From: Lachnospiraceae bacterium
GTDB lineage: Bacteria; Bacillota; Clostridia; Lachnospirales; Lachnospiraceae
Direction: 5' to 3'
Length of the DNA: 33,267 nt
NCBI GenBank assembly: GCA_017521605.1
Contig: JAFXCD010000114.1
Span: forward strand, 1-33,267
A model generated the notes under the pieces. That model did not search any database and had not been told where the DNA came from. It worked only from the letters and a program-made list of their open reading frames with translations. The translations under genes were made by a program, and so were the position numbers. Below, one piece after another: positions 21,622-30,306 of this stretch (positions within the stretch are counted from its first letter, which is position 1; each line of letters begins with the position of its first letter).

Positions 21622-24042
21622 ATGAAAAGATGGGCAAGAGCAAATCATCAACCGAATTTACCATTGGAAAATGGCAGGTATGTGACAGCCTGCAAGGAGC
21701 ATGTATTGTTGTCTAAGGAAGCAGCAACTGAGGGTATGGTACTGTTAAAAAATGAAAAGAACAAACTGCCTTTGCAGAGTGGTGCAAAGGTAGCGTTGTT
21801 TGGTAAGGGGACCTTTGATTATGTGAAAGGTGGTGGTGGCAGTGGTGATGTACACTCCTCTTATGTACGTAATCTTTATGAGGGCTTGAAGGAGCTGAAG
21901 GAAGTGGAAATTTTCGAGCCGTTAGCAGAGTATTATCGTGAAAATGTGAAAAAACAGTATGCAATTGGTGCAGTGCCGGGAATGACTGTGGAACCGGCTA
22001 TTACGGAACAACAGGTGCAGGATGCAAGAGCCTTTGCAGATACGGCTATTGTGGTAATCAGTCGTTTTTCCGGGGAGGGGTGGGACCGTTCATCCATAGA
22101 GTGTGATGAAGAATACAATCCATGGATGTCAGAGCCTGGTACCAGTATGCCTGCCATAAGCGGCAGAATCTTTCCCAAGGGGGATTTTTACCTTACCAAG
22201 GAAGAGGAAGATATGATTGCCCGGGTAGAGGAAGCATTTATGGATATCGTGGTGGTGTTAAATATCGGTGGTATGATGGATACCTCCTGGATTAAAAAGG
22301 ATGAGAAGCTGGCAGCTGCCCTCATTGCGTGGCAGGGTGGTATGGAAGGTGGCTTGGCTACTGCTGAAATTTTAATGGGTAAAGTATCTCCCAGTGGTAA
22401 GCTGTCAGATACTTTGGCGGCTTCCGTAGAGGATTATTTATCTACGGAGAATTTCCATGAGTCCTTTGATTATGTGGATTATATGGATGATATATATGTA
22501 GGATATCGTTATTTTGAGACCTTTGCAGGTGCAAAGGATAAGGTGTGCTATCCTTTTGGTTATGGTCTTTCTTATACCAGCTTTGTACTGGAAAATATTA
22601 AGACTTGGGAAGAGGCTGAGGCGATAAAGGTTTCTTTAAAGGTAACCAATACCGGTACTTTTGCCGGTAAGGAAGTACTGCAGGTCTATACTAGTGCGCC
22701 ACAGGGACTTTTACAGAAGCCGGCAAAGGAATTAAAGGCTTTTGCAAAGACTAAACTGTTACAGCCGGGAGAGGCACAGGAACTGGAGCTTAGCTTTATC
22801 AAGGCGTCCATGGCATCCTATGATGATTTGGGCAAGGTGGCGAAATCAGCCTATGTGTTGGAAGCGGGAGAGTATGGAATTTATGTAGGAACCAATGTGC
22901 GTGATGTGGTGAAAGCAGATTGGACATATCAGGTAAAAGAGAACCAAGTGGTAGAGCAGCTTTCTGCGAAATTAGTGCCCACACAGCTAAAGAAACGTAT
23001 TTTAGCAGATGGAACCTATGAGGAACTTCCCCTGGGCGAACCTAACGATCCCAATGTTTGTATTTTTGAGAAAATGGTACCCGGAATGGACGAAGGCATC
23101 CTGCCTGCAGTACGTGGACGTGCCAGTTGCTTTATGCTGGATGCCTACAAAAAGGGAACTCATTTCTTAATCGAGGTGGCTGAGGGCAAAGTTACCTTGG
23201 ATGAGTTTGTGGAACAATTATCCGATGAGGATTTAATTCATTTACTGGGCGGACAGACCAATATGGGTGTGGCCAATACCTTTGGTATCGGTAATCTGCC
23301 GGAATATGGCGTGCCTAATATTATGACTGCGGACGGACCGGCAGGAGTGCGTATTAATGAAGGCTTCGATATTTATACTACTGCATGGCCCTGTGCTACC
23401 TTGCTGGCATGTACTTGGAATGAAGCGTTGGTAGAAAAGGTGGGTATCGCTGGTAGTAAAGAGTTAAAGGAGAACAATCTGAGTGTATGGCTGACCCCTG
23501 CTATGAACATCCACAGAAATCCTTTGTGTGGACGTAATTTTGAGTACTATTCCGAAGATCCCTTGCTTACCGGTAAAATGGGTGCGGCCATGGTACGTGG
23601 TATCCAGTCACAGAATATGGCGGCTACCATCAAGCATTTTGCGGCAAATAACAAGGAAACCAATCGTAAGCACAGCGATTCCCGTGTATCAGAGAGAGCA
23701 TTACGTGAGATTTATCTAAAAGGATTTGAAATTGCAGTAAAGGAAGGCGGTACCTGGGCGATAATGTCTTCCTACAATATGATAAATGGTCATCGGACCT
23801 CCGAATGTCGTGAGCTTTTGGAGGATATTTTACGTGGGGAATGGGGCTATGAAGGTTTGGTTATGACGGATTGGTGGAACAGAGCCGAACAGTATAAGGA
23901 AATCAAGGCCGGCAACGATTTGAAGATGGCTAATGGTTATCCGGAGCGTGTGAAGAAAGCCATGGAAATGGGGGCACTTACCAGAGAGGAATTACTCATA
24001 TCTGTCAAGAGAGTGCTGGGACTGATACTTAAGATTGAATAG
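21622..24042 (+). CDS. Glycoside hydrolase family 3 beta-glucosidase, inverted domain order
   Basis: The 806-residue enzyme has the GH3 domains in swapped order. The C-terminal-type alpha/beta sandwich comes first (KEAATEGMVLLKNEKNKLPL, about 34-53; then GKGTFDYVKGGGGSGDV). A fibronectin-III-like region follows (PFGYGLSYTSF to KVTNTGTFAGKEVLQVY), and the TIM barrel is last (MTADGPAGVR; NFEYYSEDPLLTGKMG; IKHFAANNKETNR). The nucleophile is D750 in GLVMTDWW. There is no signal peptide, so it is cytosolic and probably hydrolyses imported beta-glucosides or cello-oligosaccharides; the exact sugar cannot be told. This architecture is known from Ruminococcus and Butyrivibrio enzymes. The ribosome binding site is weak. 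Confidence 0.93.
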   Translation: MKRWARANHQPNLPLENGRYVTACKEHVLLSKEAATEGMVLLKNEKNKLPLQSGAKVALFGKGTFDYVKGGGGSGDVHSSYVRNLYEGLKELKEVEIFEPLAEYYRENVKKQYAIGAVPGMTVEPAITEQQVQDARAFADTAIVVISRFSGEGWDRSSIECDEEYNPWMSEPGTSMPAISGRIFPKGDFYLTKEEEDMIARVEEAFMDIVVVLNIGGMMDTSWIKKDEKLAAALIAWQGGMEGGLATAEILMGKVSPSGKLSDTLAASVEDYLSTENFHESFDYVDYMDDIYVGYRYFETFAGAKDKVCYPFGYGLSYTSFVLENIKTWEEAEAIKVSLKVTNTGTFAGKEVLQVYTSAPQGLLQKPAKELKAFAKTKLLQPGEAQELELSFIKASMASYDDLGKVAKSAYVLEAGEYGIYVGTNVRDVVKADWTYQVKENQVVEQLSAKLVPTQLKKRILADGTYEELPLGEPNDPNVCIFEKMVPGMDEGILPAVRGRASCFMLDAYKKGTHFLIEVAEGKVTLDEFVEQLSDEDLIHLLGGQTNMGVANTFGIGNLPEYGVPNIMTADGPAGVRINEGFDIYTTAWPCATLLACTWNEALVEKVGIAGSKELKENNLSVWLTPAMNIHRNPLCGRNFEYYSEDPLLTGKMGAAMVRGIQSQNMAATIKHFAANNKETNRKHSDSRVSERALREIYLKGFEIAVKEGGTWAIMSSYNMINGHRTSECRELLEDILRGEWGYEGLVMTDWWNRAEQYKEIKAGNDLKMANGYPERVKKAMEMGALTREELLISVKRVLGLILKIE

Positions 24043-24079
24043 TAGTTGTGAAAAAATTGTCAATTTCGTTAATTTACTG

Positions 24080-24108
24080 TTGCACCATTAGAAAATAAAG
24101 TGTATAAT
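24080..24108 (+). promoter_or_regulatory. Sigma-A promoter of gpmI
   Basis: TTGCAC, 17 bases and a perfect TATAAT lie 55 bases upstream of the gpmI ATG, so gpmI is transcribed on its own. Confidence 0.85.
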
Positions 24109-24163
24109 TCATATGGTTTATTTTGAAAATATAGTTTGCCAATGGCAGAAAGATGGAGGAATT

Positions 24164-25705
24164 ATGAGTAAGAAACCTGTAGTTTTAATGATTTTAGACG
24201 GTTATGGTTTAAACGAAAAGACAGAGGCTAACGCTGTTGCACAGGGTAAGACCCCTGTTATGGATAAATTGATGGAGGAGTGCCCTTTTGTAAGAGGTAA
24301 TGCCAGTGGTATGGCAGTAGGTCTTCCTGACGGACAGATGGGTAACTCTGAAGTTGGACACTTAAATATGGGTGCAGGACGTATTGTATACCAGGAATTA
24401 ACCCGTATTACCAAGGAAATTCAGGATGGTACTTTCTTTGAGAATCCTGCATTATTAAAGGCAGTTGAAAACTGTAAGGCAAATAACAGTGCATTACATT
24501 TAATGGGTCTTTTGTCAGATGGTGGTGTTCACAGCCACAATACTCATTTATATGGATTGCTTGAGCTTGCAAAGAGAAATGGTCTGGAGAAGGTATATGT
24601 TCACTGCTTCTTGGACGGTCGTGATACTCCTCCTGCATCAGGTAAGGATTTTGCGGTTCAATTGGCTGATAAAATGGAAGAAATCGGCGTAGGTAAGATC
24701 GCAACTGTTATGGGACGTTACTACGCAATGGATAGAGATAACAACTACGACAGAGTAGAGCTTGCATACAACGCTATGACTAAGGGCGAAGGCTTAACTG
24801 CTGCTTGTGGTATCTGTGGTATCCAGGCTTCTTACGATAAGGACGAAACCGATGAATTTGTTAAGCCTACCTGTGCTATGGAAGATGGTAAGCCGGTAGC
24901 AGTAGTAGAGGATAAGGATTCTGTAATCTTCTTTAACTTCCGTCCTGATAGAGCAAGAGAAATTACCAGAGCCTTCTGTGATGACGATTTCAAGGGTTTT
25001 GACAGAGTTCGCAAGGATATTACCTTCGTAGCATTTTCTGATTATGATCCTACCATCCCTAACAAGGATGTTGCATTCCACAAGGTTTCTGTAACCAATA
25101 CCTTTGGTGAGTGGTTGGCAGCAAACAATATGACTCAGGCAAGAATCGCTGAAACTGAGAAGTATGCACATGTTACCTTCTTCTTTAACGGTGGTGTGGA
25201 AACTCCCAACGCAGGTGAGGACAGAGTACTTGTAAACTCTCCTAAGGATGTAGCAACCTATGACTTAAAGCCGGAAATGAGTGCTTACGAAGTTTGTGAT
25301 AAATTAACTGAAGCAATCAAGGCTGACAAGTATGATGTTATCATTATCAACTTTGCTAACCCTGACATGGTAGGCCATACCGGTGTGGAAGCGGCTGCTA
25401 TCAAGGCTGTAGAAGCAGTTGATGAATGTGTAGGTAAGGCTGTAGACGCTATTAAGGAAGTGGGCGGCGTTATGTTCATTTGTGCAGACCACGGTAATGC
25501 AGAACAGTTATTAGACTATGAAACCGGCGAACCTTTCACTGCACATACCACCAATCAGGTACCTTTCATCTTGGTAAACTATGATGAAGCATATACCTTG
25601 AGAGATGGCGGATGTCTGGCTGATATCGTTCCTACTTTGATTGAGATAATGGGTAAGGAACAGCCTGTAGAAATGACCGGTAAGTCATTGTTAATCAAGA
25701 AATAA
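24164..25705 (+). CDS. gpmI: Cofactor-independent phosphoglycerate mutase
   Basis: This 513-residue, alkaline-phosphatase-fold enzyme interconverts 3- and 2-phosphoglycerate using two manganese ions. Visible sites are D12 in MILDGYG, the phosphoserine nucleophile S62 in GQMGNSEVGH, the substrate-binding DGRDTPP and FNFRPDRAREIT, and the metal ligands in NPDMVGHTG and CADHGNAEQ. ATG 24164 has TGGAGG seven bases upstream; the frame is open further to 24113 without a ribosome binding site, so the shorter form is right. Codon use is that of a highly expressed gene. In related genomes it directly follows tpiA; here it lies beyond a 23-kb block. Confidence 0.98.
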   Translation: MSKKPVVLMILDGYGLNEKTEANAVAQGKTPVMDKLMEECPFVRGNASGMAVGLPDGQMGNSEVGHLNMGAGRIVYQELTRITKEIQDGTFFENPALLKAVENCKANNSALHLMGLLSDGGVHSHNTHLYGLLELAKRNGLEKVYVHCFLDGRDTPPASGKDFAVQLADKMEEIGVGKIATVMGRYYAMDRDNNYDRVELAYNAMTKGEGLTAACGICGIQASYDKDETDEFVKPTCAMEDGKPVAVVEDKDSVIFFNFRPDRAREITRAFCDDDFKGFDRVRKDITFVAFSDYDPTIPNKDVAFHKVSVTNTFGEWLAANNMTQARIAETEKYAHVTFFFNGGVETPNAGEDRVLVNSPKDVATYDLKPEMSAYEVCDKLTEAIKADKYDVIIINFANPDMVGHTGVEAAAIKAVEAVDECVGKAVDAIKEVGGVMFICADHGNAEQLLDYETGEPFTAHTTNQVPFILVNYDEAYTLRDGGCLADIVPTLIEIMGKEQPVEMTGKSLLIKK

Positions 25706-25720
25706 TAAAGTAATTCATGT

Positions 25721-25749
25721 GGGGTACTGCTGGAAGGCGGGCCCCTTTT
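25721..25749 (+). terminator. Terminator after gpmI
   Basis: GGGG and CCCC flank a CTGC/GCGG inner stem with a TA bulge, followed by four T residues, 15 bases after the gpmI stop. It is imperfect, so partial read-through into the permease gene is possible. Confidence 0.65.
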
Positions 25750-25782
25750 GAATTTTAGCAAGATTTTAGTTGGAGGATTATA

Positions 25783-26559
25783 ATGGAGTATTTTGTTATC
25801 CTTTGGGTAACCTTTTTCGCAGGTATGGGAGCAGGACTGGGTACCGGTTTCGCCGGAATGAGTGCTGCAGCGGTTATCAGTCCAATGTTAATTACCTTTT
25901 TGAATATGGAGCCCTATACCGCAGTTGGTATTGCTTTGGCTTCCGATGTGCTGGCCAGTGCAGTGTCTGCCTATACTTACAAAAAGAATAAAAACATAGA
26001 TATTAAAAATGGTTTGTTAATGATGGTAGCTGTGCTCACCTTTACGGTAGTGGGTAGTTACGTATCCAGCCTGGTACCGCCACGGACCATGGGTGGATTT
26101 AGTATGGTAATGACCTTGTTTTTAGGTTTAAAGTTTATCTTTAAGCCGTTGATGACCACAAAACAGGATATGGAACAGGTGAGCAGAAAGAAACAGATAT
26201 ATGGTTCTCTGATGAGTGGTGCTATTGTTGGATTTATTTGTGGCTTCATAGGTGCCGGCGGTGGTATGATGATGCTGTTGATTCTGACAGGTGTCTTAGG
26301 CTATGAATTAAAGACTGCAGTTGGAACCAGTGTATTCATTATGAGTTTTACTGCTTTAACAGGAGCAGTTTCACATTTTTCTTTTGGAGATACACCGGAT
26401 ATGCAGGTAATGGGACTGTGCATTTTGTTTACCTTTGTATGGGCAAGAATCGCAGCAGTGTTTGCCAATAAGGCGAAGCCGGAGACGTTAAACAGGGCAG
26501 TTGGAGTGGTATTAACTGTATTAGGTGTGGTAATTTTGGGATTTAGCTTTTGGGGATAG
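25783..26559 (+). CDS. TSUP-family (TauE/SafE-like) membrane permease
   Basis: The 258-residue protein is almost entirely hydrophobic with about eight membrane segments. The two halves are similar, each with a glycine-rich opening: GMGAGLGTGFAGMSAAAVIS (about 10-29) and GFICGFIGAGGGMMMLLILT (about 147-166), followed by TAVG in both. This duplicated pattern marks the TauE/SafE sulfite exporter-like (TSUP) family, which exports sulfite, sulfoacetate or other organic anions; the actual substrate cannot be told. The ribosome binding site TGGAGG lies seven bases before ATG. It follows gpmI by 77 bases and may have no functional link to it. Confidence 0.88.
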   Translation: MEYFVILWVTFFAGMGAGLGTGFAGMSAAAVISPMLITFLNMEPYTAVGIALASDVLASAVSAYTYKKNKNIDIKNGLLMMVAVLTFTVVGSYVSSLVPPRTMGGFSMVMTLFLGLKFIFKPLMTTKQDMEQVSRKKQIYGSLMSGAIVGFICGFIGAGGGMMMLLILTGVLGYELKTAVGTSVFIMSFTALTGAVSHFSFGDTPDMQVMGLCILFTFVWARIAAVFANKAKPETLNRAVGVVLTVLGVVILGFSFWG

Positions 26560-26579
26560 TCTTCTATTAGGTGAGGAAG

Positions 26580-26608
26580 TTGTAATTCAACGTTAAATGT
26601 GGTAAGGT
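26580..26608 (+). promoter_or_regulatory. Possible promoter of the TGA-interrupted gene
   Basis: TTGTAA, 17 bases and TAAGGT lie 20 bases upstream of the ATG at 26629. The -10 is a poor match. Confidence 0.35.
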
Positions 26609-26628
26609 AATATATGGAGGAACGACAT

Positions 26629-27396
26629 ATGGGACTTGATATATTCGCAGGAACACTTAGCAGATATTATATGCGGAATTGGAAGACTGCCACCCAGCAA
26701 TTTTGTGAGGAAAATGGATTACAGTATTCGCAAATACATCCTATGGACAAGGTAGAGAATAAAGCTTCTGGGGTAGAAACAGAGGTAGTAGTGAAGCAGT
26801 GACAGGAACTGGTGGTGAATGCGCTGAAAAACTCCGGAGCGGATACGGCAAAGGCGTGGAAGGAAGATTACGATACGACACCCTATTATACTAATAAGCC
26901 GGACTGGGATGCATTAGGTGCACTACTTTTGTTTGCAACAGGAAAGCTCTTGAAAGTCCGGTTTCCCAAGGATTATAAGAAAAATACCAATTATTACGAA
27001 GTGCTGAAGATTATGGGTATTGATAAAACTCAGTATAAGCAGTGGTCTTTATTCAGTGATGTTTGCTATTATATTCCGATAGAGGAACGTCTGGTGTTTC
27101 GATATCCTATGCCAAATGGACAGGAAAATATGCTGAGTACAATCAGTTGCTTAAAGTATGAACTGACACAAATAAATGAAGCAAGCTGGAAGGCTGATGA
27201 GACTACCATATTGGATTGGGTGAATACGGAAGGGTATCCTGCGGATGGGCAAATTGGAGGAAATGGATTACTACAGTTTTTGCCGAGACGGAAGGTGTAT
27301 TCTACAGAATCCCTGGCGAGATTTGCCTTTTCTATTTTGTGGCAGGCAGTGAGTTTTGCAGAAAAAGAGCAAGTAGCTATTGTGTTTGATTATTAG
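26629..27396 (+). pseudogene. Uncharacterised gene interrupted by one in-frame TGA
   Basis: The frame starts at ATG 26629 behind TGGAGGAA and reads MGLDIFAGTLSRYYMRNWKT, continuing to VETEVVVKQ. A TGA lies at 26800-26802, and the same frame continues as QELVVNALKNSGADTAKAWK to a TAG at 27394-27396. Without the TGA it would give a 255-residue soluble protein. After the stop, an aromatic-rich region (KPDWDALGALLLFATGKLLK) and SLFSDVCYYIPIEERLVFRY are well formed, so decay is recent. TGG to TGA is the simplest change. I recognise no family. The ATG at 26614 overlaps the ribosome binding site and is not the start. The next gene begins 11 bases later. Confidence 0.78.
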
Positions 27397-27406
27397 AGGA
27401 AAAATT

Positions 27407-28429
27407 ATGGTACAAGTAACATTAGGAAAAACCGGAATTACGGTAGAGAAAAATGCCTTCGGGGCATTACCCATACAAAGAATCAGTAAGGAAGATGCAG
27501 TAAAGCTTCTAAGAAAGGCTTATGATAATGGCGTAACCTTTTTTGATACTGCCCGTTTTTATACGGATAGTGAGGTGAAGGTGGGTGAGGCTTTCAATGG
27601 GATGCGAGAAAAAGTGTATATTGCCACTAAGACGGGGGCGACCACAGTGGAAGGCTTCTGGAAGGATTTGCATACATCTTTAGGGAATTTGCAGACCGAC
27701 TATATTGATATTTATCAGTTCCACAATCCAAGTTTTTGTCCAAAGCCGGGCGATGGTACCGGGCTTTATGAGGCTATGCTGGAGGCAAAGGAAAAAGGAA
27801 TGGTGCGTCACATTGGTATCACAAATCACAGGCTTCATGTAGCAAGGGAAGCTATTGAAAGTGGTTTGTATGAGACCTTACAATTTCCGTTTTGCTATCT
27901 TGCTACGGAAAGGGACTTGGAAATCGTGGATGCCTGTAAGGAGGCAGGGATGGGATTTATTGCCATGAAGGCACTGTCAGGTGGTCTGATTACCAATTCG
28001 GCGGCAGCTTATGCCTTTCTGGCTGGGTTTGACCATGTATTGCCTATTTGGGGCGTACAAAAGGAAAGTGAATTGGATGAATTTTTAAGCTATATAGATA
28101 CTCCACCTACTATGACAGATGAGTTGAAAGCAGTAATTGAAAAGGACCGTACAGAGCTTTTGGGTGAGTTCTGCAGAGGCTGTGGATATTGTATGCCCTG
28201 CCCGGTAGGTATTGAAATTAACAATTCTGCCCGTATGAGTCTGATGATCAGGCGTGCGCCCTCAGCAGCACAGCTGACAGAGGAGTGGCAAAAGAAAATG
28301 TTGTTAATCGAAAAATGTCTGCATTGTGGGCAGTGTAAGGCAAAATGTCCCTATGGTCTGGATACGCCTACTCTTTTGCAGAAGAATTTGCAGGATTACA
28401 AGGAAATTCTGGCAGGGAAAAAGATTTAG
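27407..28429 (+). CDS. Aldo/keto reductase with C-terminal 4Fe-4S domain
   Basis: The 340-residue protein joins an aldo/keto reductase barrel to a ferredoxin-like end. The catalytic tetrad is complete: D47 and Y52 (FFDTARFYTDSEV), K75 (YIATKTG) and H106 (YQFHNPS). At the C-terminus two cysteine groups, CRGCGYCMPCP and CLHCGQCKAKCP, form 4Fe-4S binding sites. Such proteins are frequent in anaerobes and probably pass electrons between reduced nicotinamide or ferredoxin and a carbonyl substrate; the substrate is unknown. ATG 27407 has GAGGAAAA eight bases upstream; an earlier start at 27380 would overlap the previous frame and lacks a site. It lies close behind the TGA-interrupted gene. Confidence 0.93.
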   Translation: MVQVTLGKTGITVEKNAFGALPIQRISKEDAVKLLRKAYDNGVTFFDTARFYTDSEVKVGEAFNGMREKVYIATKTGATTVEGFWKDLHTSLGNLQTDYIDIYQFHNPSFCPKPGDGTGLYEAMLEAKEKGMVRHIGITNHRLHVAREAIESGLYETLQFPFCYLATERDLEIVDACKEAGMGFIAMKALSGGLITNSAAAYAFLAGFDHVLPIWGVQKESELDEFLSYIDTPPTMTDELKAVIEKDRTELLGEFCRGCGYCMPCPVGIEINNSARMSLMIRRAPSAAQLTEEWQKKMLLIEKCLHCGQCKAKCPYGLDTPTLLQKNLQDYKEILAGKKI

Positions 28430-28480
28430 CAGGGGATTCTGAATAGGTATAGGAAATTATTAACAAAAGGGATTATAAAC

Positions 28481-28526
28481 AGCCTCTATTTGGGCATACT
28501 ATGAAACATAGTAACCAAAGGAGGCT
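28481..28526 (+). promoter_or_regulatory. Two-tier hairpin enclosing the eno ribosome binding site
   Basis: AGCCTC (28481-28486) pairs with GAGGCT (28521-28526), TTTGG with CCAAA (28489-28493, 28515-28519), and an inner ACTATG-AAA-CATAGT caps it (28498-28512). The eno Shine-Dalgarno AAAGGAGG (28517-28524) lies wholly in the right arm, so the folded leader would block initiation. TTTT follows, so a weak terminator for the upstream gene is the alternative. Confidence 0.6.
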
Positions 28527-28532
28527 TTTATA

Positions 28533-29855
28533 ATGATACTTAATATTATTGATGTTTGCGGTAGAGAAATACTGGATTCCAGAGGAAATCCTACAGTGGA
28601 GGCAGAGGTTACGGTTTGCAATGAGGAAACCGGAAAAAAATATATAGGTATTGCAGCCGTACCATCCGGAGCCAGTACAGGTAAGTTTGAAGCAGTAGAG
28701 CTTAGAGATGGTGAAGAAAGATATTTCGGATTAGGTGTAAAGCATGCTGTGCGAAATATTCATGAAAAAATCGCACCGGTGCTGTTGGGAAAGGATGCTT
28801 TAAAGCAAGCACAAATTGATACACTGTTGATTCAGACAGATGGTACGGATAATAAGGGCAATCTGGGTGCCAATGCCATGCTTGCGGTGTCACTGGCAGT
28901 GGCAAAAGCGGCGGCGAAGGGGATGCATATACCACTATATCGGTACTTGGGCGGTGTGAACGGTAATGAATTACCCATGCCCATGATGAATATTTTAAAT
29001 GGTGGGAAGCATGCATCTAATACGGTGGACTTTCAGGAATTTATGATTATGCCTACTGGAGCAAGCAGTTTCCCGGAGGGTCTTCGAATGTGTGCAGAGG
29101 TGTATCATAATCTGAAGAAGCTTTTGGAATTCAAAGGCTTATCCACCGGAGTGGGGGATGAAGGCGGATTTGCGCCGGATTTACCGGATGCGGAATGTGT
29201 TCTAAGTTTTATGGTGAAAGCCATTGAAAAGAGCGGGTACCAGCCTGGTAGAGATATTCAGATAGCACTGGATGTGGCGGCAAGCGAGCTGTATGATGAA
29301 GAAAATGGTTTGTATGTGTTTAAAGGAGAGAGCAAGCTGAAGGGGGAAGAAATCACCCGTACTACCGAAGAAATGATAGGTTATTATGAGAAACTGATCC
29401 AGAAATTCCCCATTGTATCTATTGAAGATGGATTGGCAGAAGAGGATTGGGACGGCTGGCAGGAAATGACAAAGCGTATCGGTGATAAAGTGCAGCTAGT
29501 GGGTGATGACTTATTTGTAACCAATGTAAAGCGCTTAGGAGCAGGTATTAAGCTTCATGCAGGCAATGCCATATTAGTAAAGGTAAATCAAATCGGTACT
29601 CTGACAGAAAGTCTGAATGCGGTGGCCATGGCGAAAAAGCATGGATTTGGTACCATTATTTCCCATCGTTCCGGCGAAACAGAGGACACTACCATTGCAG
29701 ACTTGACAGTGGCATGTAATGCAGGACAGATTAAGACCGGTGCCCCCTGTCGTAGCGATAGAGTGGCAAAATACAATCGTTTATTACGAATTAGTGAAGA
29801 AATCGGAGAAATGAAAGTTTATCCGGAAAAGGAAAGTCCCTGGGCTCTAAAATAG
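28533..29855 (+). CDS. eno: Enolase
   Basis: The 440-residue enzyme dehydrates 2-phosphoglycerate to phosphoenolpyruvate. Catalytic and metal sites are present: [10 protein letters not shown] loop, [10 protein letters not shown], metal ligands in [23 protein letters not shown] and [10 protein letters not shown], the lysine of [13 protein letters not shown], and the family signature [10 protein letters not shown]. It is about ten residues longer than the usual 430, mainly from an EETGKKYIG insert near residue 32. The Shine-Dalgarno is buried in a hairpin, unusual for a highly expressed gene. The codon use is less biased than in tpiA and gpmI, with more ATA and AGA. It precedes secG as in many clostridia. 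Confidence 0.97.
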   Translation: MILNIIDVCGREILDSRGNPTVEAEVTVCNEETGKKYIGIAAVPSGASTGKFEAVELRDGEERYFGLGVKHAVRNIHEKIAPVLLGKDALKQAQIDTLLIQTDGTDNKGNLGANAMLAVSLAVAKAAAKGMHIPLYRYLGGVNGNELPMPMMNILNGGKHASNTVDFQEFMIMPTGASSFPEGLRMCAEVYHNLKKLLEFKGLSTGVGDEGGFAPDLPDAECVLSFMVKAIEKSGYQPGRDIQIALDVAASELYDEENGLYVFKGESKLKGEEITRTTEEMIGYYEKLIQKFPIVSIEDGLAEEDWDGWQEMTKRIGDKVQLVGDDLFVTNVKRLGAGIKLHAGNAILVKVNQIGTLTESLNAVAMAKKHGFGTIISHRSGETEDTTIADLTVACNAGQIKTGAPCRSDRVAKYNRLLRISEEIGEMKVYPEKESPWALK

Positions 29856-29869
29856 AAAGAAAAAAATAG

Positions 29870-29898
29870 TTGAAATTCTTTGGCTTCTATGTTATGAT
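29870..29898 (+). promoter_or_regulatory. Sigma-A promoter of secG-rnr
   Basis: TTGAAA, 17 bases and TATGAT follow the eno stop codon. The leader contains a perfect hairpin AAATCTG-CTCG-CAGATTT at 29924-29941. Confidence 0.8.
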
Positions 29899-29973
29899 AT
29901 CGGTTGTACGATTAGAAATGGACAAATCTGCTCGCAGATTTAAAATACAAACTCACGTTGTAGGAGGTGTGAC

Positions 29974-30213
29974 ATGGCAGCACTTAGAGTTATTTTGACA
30001 GTTTTATTTATTATCGTTTGTTTGGCTATTGTAGTGTTAGTGTTAATGCAGGAAGGTAAGTCCTCAGGACTTGGTGCACTGAGTGGTGCAGCAGAAAGCT
30101 ACTGGGGGAAGAATAAAGCACGTACCATGCAGGGCATGCTGGTAAAGCTTACCAAGATTTTTTGTGTATTATTCATGGTGTTGGCGATTGTATTGAACAT
30201 GAATATATTCTAA
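29974..30213 (+). CDS. secG: Preprotein translocase subunit SecG
   Basis: The 79-residue membrane protein has two hydrophobic segments, about residues 4-24 and 60-78. They flank the conserved cytoplasmic loop LMQEGKSSGLGALSGAAESY, typical of SecG, which joins SecYE in the protein export channel. GTAGGAGG lies 7-14 bases before the ATG. It is the usual first member of a secG-rnr-smpB-ssrA group, and an imperfect terminator-like hairpin separates it from rnr. Confidence 0.96.
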   Translation: MAALRVILTVLFIIVCLAIVVLVLMQEGKSSGLGALSGAAESYWGKNKARTMQGMLVKLTKIFCVLFMVLAIVLNMNIF

Positions 30214-30225
30214 AGAAAGACACGT

Positions 30226-30256
30226 AAGGCACTCTTAGCAATAAGGGTGCCTTTCA
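30226..30256 (+). terminator. Hairpin between secG and rnr, probable attenuating terminator
   Basis: AAGGCACTCTTA and TAAGGGTGCCTT form a 12-bp stem (one T-G pair) with a GCAA loop, but only TTTCATCATTT follows. It may let part of the transcripts continue into rnr. A second small hairpin, GTAGC-TTT-GCTAC, lies near 30272. Confidence 0.65.
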
Positions 30257-30306
30257 TCATTTAAGGCATCAACGAGTAGCTTTGCTACGAGTATGGGGGA
30301 AAATAA

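Noticed and set aside
25770-25991. 73-residue ORF overlapping the TSUP permease start
   Set aside because: It is a shifted frame of the permease without a ribosome binding site of its own.
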